From contig NZ_QGSZ01000232.1 in assembly GCF_003857055.1 (NCBI RefSeq), positions 1 through 40,300 of the forward strand: a DNA stretch of 40,300 nucleotides. Direction: 5' to 3'. How positions within the stretch are numbered: position 1 is the first letter of the stretch; each line of letters opens with the position of its first letter. The notes below the pieces were generated by a model that searched no databases, was not told where the DNA came from, and saw only the letters and a program-made list of their open reading frames with translations. A program made the position numbers and the translations under genes. Positions 36,800 to 40,300 of the stretch are shown piece after piece. The stretch comes from Micromonospora inaquosa. GTDB lineage: Bacteria > Actinomycetota > Actinomycetes > Mycobacteriales > Micromonosporaceae.

Positions 36800-38103
36800 G
36801 CCGGATACGCCTACTGCTCGGCTGGCCCGGCCCGCTCTGGGTGTTCCCGGCCGCGGCTGCGTTGATGGCAGCCGGTTCGTTCCTAGCGACCAGGAGGATG
36901 CTCGCTGCCGACTACGTCACCTGGGCGGCCGTCTCCGCCGCCTGGCACGAGCAGCTGTGGATCCCTGGGTCGGCGGCGGCAGCCGCAGCAGCGGCACTGG
37001 GCGCGGCCTACTTCCCGAGTTCCTCGCCAGTGGCCTTGCCTCTGCGCCCGAAAGTGGCCGAAGGCCTGTTCCTCACCCACGGGCTCTCCCTGGCGATCTG
37101 GCTCTGCCTGGGGCACGCGGTCGGGCTGGTTCCGATTGAGATCGCTGCGGCGCGCCAGGCTACCGCCGGAGCCCTGGCGCTGCAGGACGTGACAGTCGGC
37201 CTGGCTGGTCTGGTCACGTTGACTCTGATCGGCTTCTGCCTCGGCGCGGCCGTCCGGCACTGGGTCATCGCGCCTGCGGTCGGGCTACTCGCCTTCGCGG
37301 TCATGGGCTTGCCCAATGCACCGTTGTTCGCACCGATCGGGCTGATTCTGCCGGTGCGGCAGTTCGTCACCACCCCCCGGTTCGAGTTGAATCCCCCGAC
37401 TACCGTATTCGCCGTTGTGGCTTCCGTCGCCCTCTGTCTGCTCGCCGCCTCGCTAGCGTGCTGGGCCAGGTCCAGGGGGTCGGTCCGCAGCAACGGTCGC
37501 ACCCTACTGGCGTGGCTAGCCTCGGTGGCAGCACTGGCGGCGATAGCGTTCGCTTGGCGCCCGGAACTGTATGTGGTGGACCGTCCTGTCGCACAGCTGT
37601 GTCGGCAGGTGGAGGAGACGCAGGTGTGCTTACACGCGGCCAACGCTCCGGCGATGGCTCGCACCGTTAATGTCGTGGGGCGCCTGCGTGATGCTGGCCT
37701 GGCGCCGGTGCTGCGCCGTGTGACGGACTTCGCGGCTTCTGATCAGGACACGCCGCGTCCCGGGGAGGCGTTCGTCAATCTCGATCCGGGTCCTCTCGAT
37801 CGCCGTTTCGTAGCCGCCACCATCCCCGACCAGGTCGCCTTCCTCGTCAGCGAAGCCATGACCCTCCGCGCCTGTTCCCAGCCGGGCCGGACGATCGAGG
37901 GCCGTGACATCGCGGCTGTGCTGCAAGGACGAATTCTTCAGCTGGCCGGCTTCGACCAACTGGCGAACACCGTGGCACCAGCCCAACCACCGCCAGCAGC
38001 GCACAAACTGACAACCATGAACGCCGAGCAACTCATCGAGTTCGTTCAGACCAACCAACAGCTGATCCGATCGTGCCTACTCTCACCCGCCAGCCTTCCG
38101 TGA
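36796..38103 (+). CDS. ABC transporter permease with an extracellular domain
   Basis: A 435-residue protein. The first about 260 residues hold six hydrophobic segments (for example LWVFPAAAALMAAGSFLAT, GLAGLVTLTLIGFCLGAAV, ALCLLAASLACWARS, and WLASVAALAAIAFAW). From about 265 on, the protein is hydrophilic with four Cys: AQLCRQVEETQVCLHAANAP, then LRACSQPG, and IRSCLLS near the end. A Cys-His segment VCLHAANAP is reminiscent of extracellular domains in actinobacterial ABC-2-type permeases. It starts in an ATGA overlap with the ATPase gene and overlaps the next gene too. Confidence 0.75.
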   Translation: MSRIRLLLGWPGPLWVFPAAAALMAAGSFLATRRMLAADYVTWAAVSAAWHEQLWIPGSAAAAAAAALGAAYFPSSSPVALPLRPKVAEGLFLTHGLSLAIWLCLGHAVGLVPIEIAAARQATAGALALQDVTVGLAGLVTLTLIGFCLGAAVRHWVIAPAVGLLAFAVMGLPNAPLFAPIGLILPVRQFVTTPRFELNPPTTVFAVVASVALCLLAASLACWARSRGSVRSNGRTLLAWLASVAALAAIAFAWRPELYVVDRPVAQLCRQVEETQVCLHAANAPAMARTVNVVGRLRDAGLAPVLRRVTDFAASDQDTPRPGEAFVNLDPGPLDRRFVAATIPDQVAFLVSEAMTLRACSQPGRTIEGRDIAAVLQGRILQLAGFDQLANTVAPAQPPPAAHKLTTMNAEQLIEFVQTNQQLIRSCLLSPASLP

Positions 38104-38732
38104 TGCGTGGCCGTGTCGCCGGACTCTGGCACGCCCGCGGCGGGCCACTCGCCTCGACCGTCATCATCGTCGCCCTGGTTATCGCTGCTGCGTTTCCCGA
38201 GCTGAGTCTGTCGGTTAGCGCGGTGTTCGACCTGCCGCCTCGAGGCGTCGGCACCCCGGAGCTAGTTGCCATCGCGCTAGCCAGCGTCCTCCCGGCGATC
38301 ACCACTCCACGATTCGACGGGCGAGAACTCATCGCGCACCGGTCTGCGCGGCTCGGACACCTGACCTACTCCACGATCATGCTTGCAGCCCCGCTGGCCG
38401 TCCTGCCGGTCTGGTACTGGGTGATCACCACCCGTCACCCAGACACGCAGTTCCCACCCCTGTACGGGCTCATCGGCAACGTGGTTGTCTTCACAAGCAT
38501 CGGCGCGATTCTCTGCCTCGTACTCGGCCCGCTGGTCGCCACCGTCGCCACGCCATCCCTGTTCGCACTACTCGTGGTCGCTCAGCAAACCCTACCGGAA
38601 TCGCTACTCACCACGACTTTCTCCACCGGCCGGTCCTGGCACACCAACTACTGGATCACGACCGCCGCAGCGCTCCTGGCCCTCGTCCTCAGTTGGCGCC
38701 TAAGAGCCGTTCCATGGCCCAACCGTCCGTGA
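38103..38732 (+). CDS. Second membrane protein of the ABC transporter
   Basis: A 209-residue hydrophobic protein with about five or six membrane segments (ASTVIIVALVIAAAFPEL, LVAIALASVLPAI, YSTIMLAAPLAVLPVWYWVI, IGNVVVFTSIGAILCLVLG, WITTAAALLALVLSW). The start is an ATG at 38103, or a GTG at 38100, which overlaps the preceding stop as GTGATG. It completes a coupled ATPase-permease-membrane-protein group and is likely the second half of the transporter membrane domain. No signal peptide or enzyme motif is visible. Confidence 0.75.
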   Translation: MRGRVAGLWHARGGPLASTVIIVALVIAAAFPELSLSVSAVFDLPPRGVGTPELVAIALASVLPAITTPRFDGRELIAHRSARLGHLTYSTIMLAAPLAVLPVWYWVITTRHPDTQFPPLYGLIGNVVVFTSIGAILCLVLGPLVATVATPSLFALLVVAQQTLPESLLTTTFSTGRSWHTNYWITTAAALLALVLSWRLRAVPWPNRP

Positions 38733-39228
38733 ACACGAACTCAGCCTGATGGCTCAGCCCAGCCGCCCCATCCCCTGCTCAACGCGCGTCGAGGCCTGCC
38801 ATCCGCGTGCACGCCCGGCTGACGAGGGCGCTGCCTGAGCCGCACCCACAACTGCGCCTGCGACCAGCCGCGCCACGCTGAGCGCCAAACGCCGTCCGAG
38901 CCTCCCTGAGCCTTCGACCTGCCCACGCAAGCACGAGTCAGCCGACCAGCCTGGCGATCGGTCAAAACACCACGCCCAGAAAACGACATGATCTTGCGAA
39001 GAACGGAGCGACATTAATCTGCGAAGCAGGCCAAACAACGCTGGTCAGAGCGCCGCCCAGCGACTAGATCAACGAGAACCTACAGGTGGTGTAGGTTCTC
39101 ATCGCCGAGGGCGGACTCTCATGTCTTGGCGGTCACGTCGGCGGATCCGCCGTGATCATGAGATCGATGAGCCTAGTGCCGTTGCATCGTTCAATCTCAA
39201 CCACGACTCGGAATGCGTCGGGCCACGG
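38733..39228. other. Intergenic region with one perfect hairpin
   Basis: About 496 bases between convergent genes with no supported gene; frames there are Arg/Ser/Ala-rich and lack binding sites. A perfect 11-bp hairpin with a GGTGG loop lies at 39074-39100 (GAGAACCTACA and its complement). A palindromic GGCGGATCCGCC lies near 39137. The hairpin may be a bidirectional terminator, although no T-tract follows. GC content is lower than in most of the window. Confidence 0.45.
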
Positions 39229-39813
39229 TTACAGCTGGCTCTGGAGCAGACGGAAGTCGAAGTCGGCCTCGCCGCCAGGGTCGATGAGGTTCGCCGCCCG
39301 GATCTCCCGGTGCAGGATCGAGGCCATCTCGCGCTCATGCGCAGCGATGCGCGCCGGATCGTGGTTCATCGAATTGTTGAGCATGGCCGTCAGTTCCGGC
39401 GGAACCTCGCGGACAGCTCGATCAATGACACTCTGCCGCAGGCGCTGGGCTACGACGGCTGAAGTGAGGCTGTTGGCGTAGTCGAAGGCGCGGCGCACAT
39501 GGATGGTCGGACCCTCCCACAACGTTTGGGTCGCGCCGGGAAAATCCGCCTGCTGAAAGACCATGAAGACGGCGAAGAGCCGGAGTTCGTCGTCGCTGGC
39601 CTCGGTCTTCGTCGCTCGGGAACCGATATTGGCCATCATGAACGACGCACCGTAAGAGTACCGGTCACCGGCGATGACGTCGTTGGCCGCGTGCTCCAAG
39701 AGCCCGGCGGACACGGCCTCAGGTCCGTCGAGCGAGGCCAGCCAGCTACGCACGAAGGAGGTCATGTTGGCGCCGGCGAAGGTGTACTCGTGGCCGCCGT
39801 TGGAACTCGTCAT
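39229..39813 (-). CDS. Hypothetical protein, 194 residues
   Basis: Not recognised. A soluble, largely helical protein with normal coding character: NMTSFVRSWLASLDGPEAVS, AGLLEHAANDVIAGDRYSYG, FAVFMVFQQADFPGATQTLW, then QSVIDRAVREVPPELTAMLN and an RIAAHEREMASILHREIRA helix. It ends DFDFRLLQSQL. Its start is uncertain; ATG 39813 has only a weak purine region upstream, and ATG 39765 is an alternative. No metal-binding or catalytic pattern stands out. Neighbours are the transporter operon (convergent) and a decayed gene upstream. Confidence 0.6.
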   Translation of the reverse strand: MTSSNGGHEYTFAGANMTSFVRSWLASLDGPEAVSAGLLEHAANDVIAGDRYSYGASFMMANIGSRATKTEASDDELRLFAVFMVFQQADFPGATQTLWEGPTIHVRRAFDYANSLTSAVVAQRLRQSVIDRAVREVPPELTAMLNNSMNHDPARIAAHEREMASILHREIRAANLIDPGGEADFDFRLLQSQL

Positions 39814-39963
39814 GCTCAAGAATTTACAGAACCCGCCGCTGCTGCCGCCGGTTGGCCCCATGGGCCATCTGACCCGAGCCCGGTCTTCCCCGTGGATCGA
39901 CGTAGGGCTTTTCCGTACCCCAATGCCTGGTGGCGTCCTTCGCTCGCTGCACCGGGCCAGGGC

Positions 39964-40300
39964 TTACCGGCTCTCACCGGCGTGGGCGAGCGGTCGGCGG
40001 AGGTGGTCGGGCAGTTCTGCCTCCCATGCCCGCCGCTTGCGCCGTCCCAGGCCCGTGGCGGGCGGTACGCCAGCCGCACGGGACAGCTCCGCACCCGTGG
40101 GGATGCGGCCTTGGTTGGTCTCGGTGTCCCAGAACCGGCGCATCGCCGCGACGGCCGACAGGTCGTCCTGGGTCTTGTCGGGGTACTCGTTGGAGTGCAG
40201 AGGTGAGTACGGCTGATCTTGCAGAGGTCAGGTGTCGTGGTGGGCGCCTTGTTCGTCACGGTGGGTTGCGTTTTGCAGGCGCAGGCGGGTGAGGCCGAGC
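39964..40300 (-). pseudogene. Reading frame with an in-frame TGA, running off the right edge
   Basis: From base 40300 one frame reads LGLTRLRLQNATHRDEQGAH and meets TGA at 40228-40230. The same frame then continues with coding character for 87 residues (PLQDQPYSPLHSNEYPDKTQ, then AVAAMRRFWDTETNQGRIPT and GAELSRAAGVPPATGLGRRK), ending TAA at 39964. The second part has an HTH-like segment but no normal start codon before an internal ATG at 40143. Either one gene has gained a stop, or two genes are adjacent and the second uses the internal ATG (59 residues). The HTH part resembles C-terminal DNA-binding tails of actinobacterial element proteins. Confidence 0.4.

Noticed and set aside
33281..39100. 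Similarity of GGTGGTATAGGTT (33283) to GGTGGTGTAGGTT (39086) as possible element ends
   Set aside because: The match is short, the second lies within a hairpin, and no flanking duplication or further matching sequence was seen.
1..40300. Search for tRNA genes, CRISPR arrays and an integrase that would set element borders
   Set aside because: No cloverleaf-like sequence, regular spacer array, or tyrosine/serine recombinase motif was recognised, so element borders are not defined within the window.

Overview
The window is very GC-rich DNA with actinomycete hallmarks: GC-dominated third codon positions, many ATGA and GTGA stop/start overlaps, an XRE/DUF5753 regulator next to a DUF397 protein, and a GPP34-type protein. 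Gene content fits Micromonosporaceae (Micromonospora or a relative) best. The family is an inference; the phylum is secure. No tRNA, rRNA, CRISPR array or integrase was found.

Left flank, 1-7287: a minus-strand group (GPP34-like gene with frame disruption, a 127-residue unknown, an APC permease, and a gene running off the left edge); a plus-strand XRE/DUF5753-DUF397 pair; a truncated HTH gene overlapping its full-length paralogue with a repeat-rich C-terminus; and a minus-strand NAD-dependent epimerase.

Element core, 7451-33279: this looks like a conjugative or integrative element, or a large piece of one. Its left arm (16500 to 7451, minus strand) carries mostly unknown genes with cysteine clusters, an ECF-type sigma factor, an SGDEF diguanylate cyclase, a ribbon-helix-helix-like protein, a membrane protein, and a DNA methyltransferase coupled to a degenerate methyltransferase-like protein. 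A divergent region at about 16.6 kb separates this from the right arm. The right arm has a sigma-like protein, then a tightly coupled type IV secretion operon: VirB2/TrbC-like pilin, TrbL/VirB6-like protein, PrgI-like protein, VirB4-like ATPase and VirD4/TraG-like coupling ATPase. After it come a replication-relaxation family protein, several unknowns, a winged-helix protein with an acidic linker, a DUF932 protein, a ParB-like protein, two tandem Cys/His-rich small proteins, and a lytic-transglycosylase plus NlpC/P60 wall hydrolase. Five non-coding segments from 13.9 to 25.4 kb share an 11-bp palindrome, ACCTG-W-CAGGT, which suggests one regulator controls both arms. A segment at 14.7-15.0 kb combines many GCGGGACT repeats with a perfect four-run G-quadruplex motif.

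Right flank, 33280-40300: a decayed region. A TnsA-like gene fragment is fused to the tail of an HTH gene. That HTH gene is split by a complete IS630-family element inserted at CTAG. Then come a small secreted cysteine protein with an in-frame amber codon, followed directly by an ABC ATPase and two membrane proteins; a 194-residue unknown; and a reading frame with an in-frame stop that reaches the right edge.
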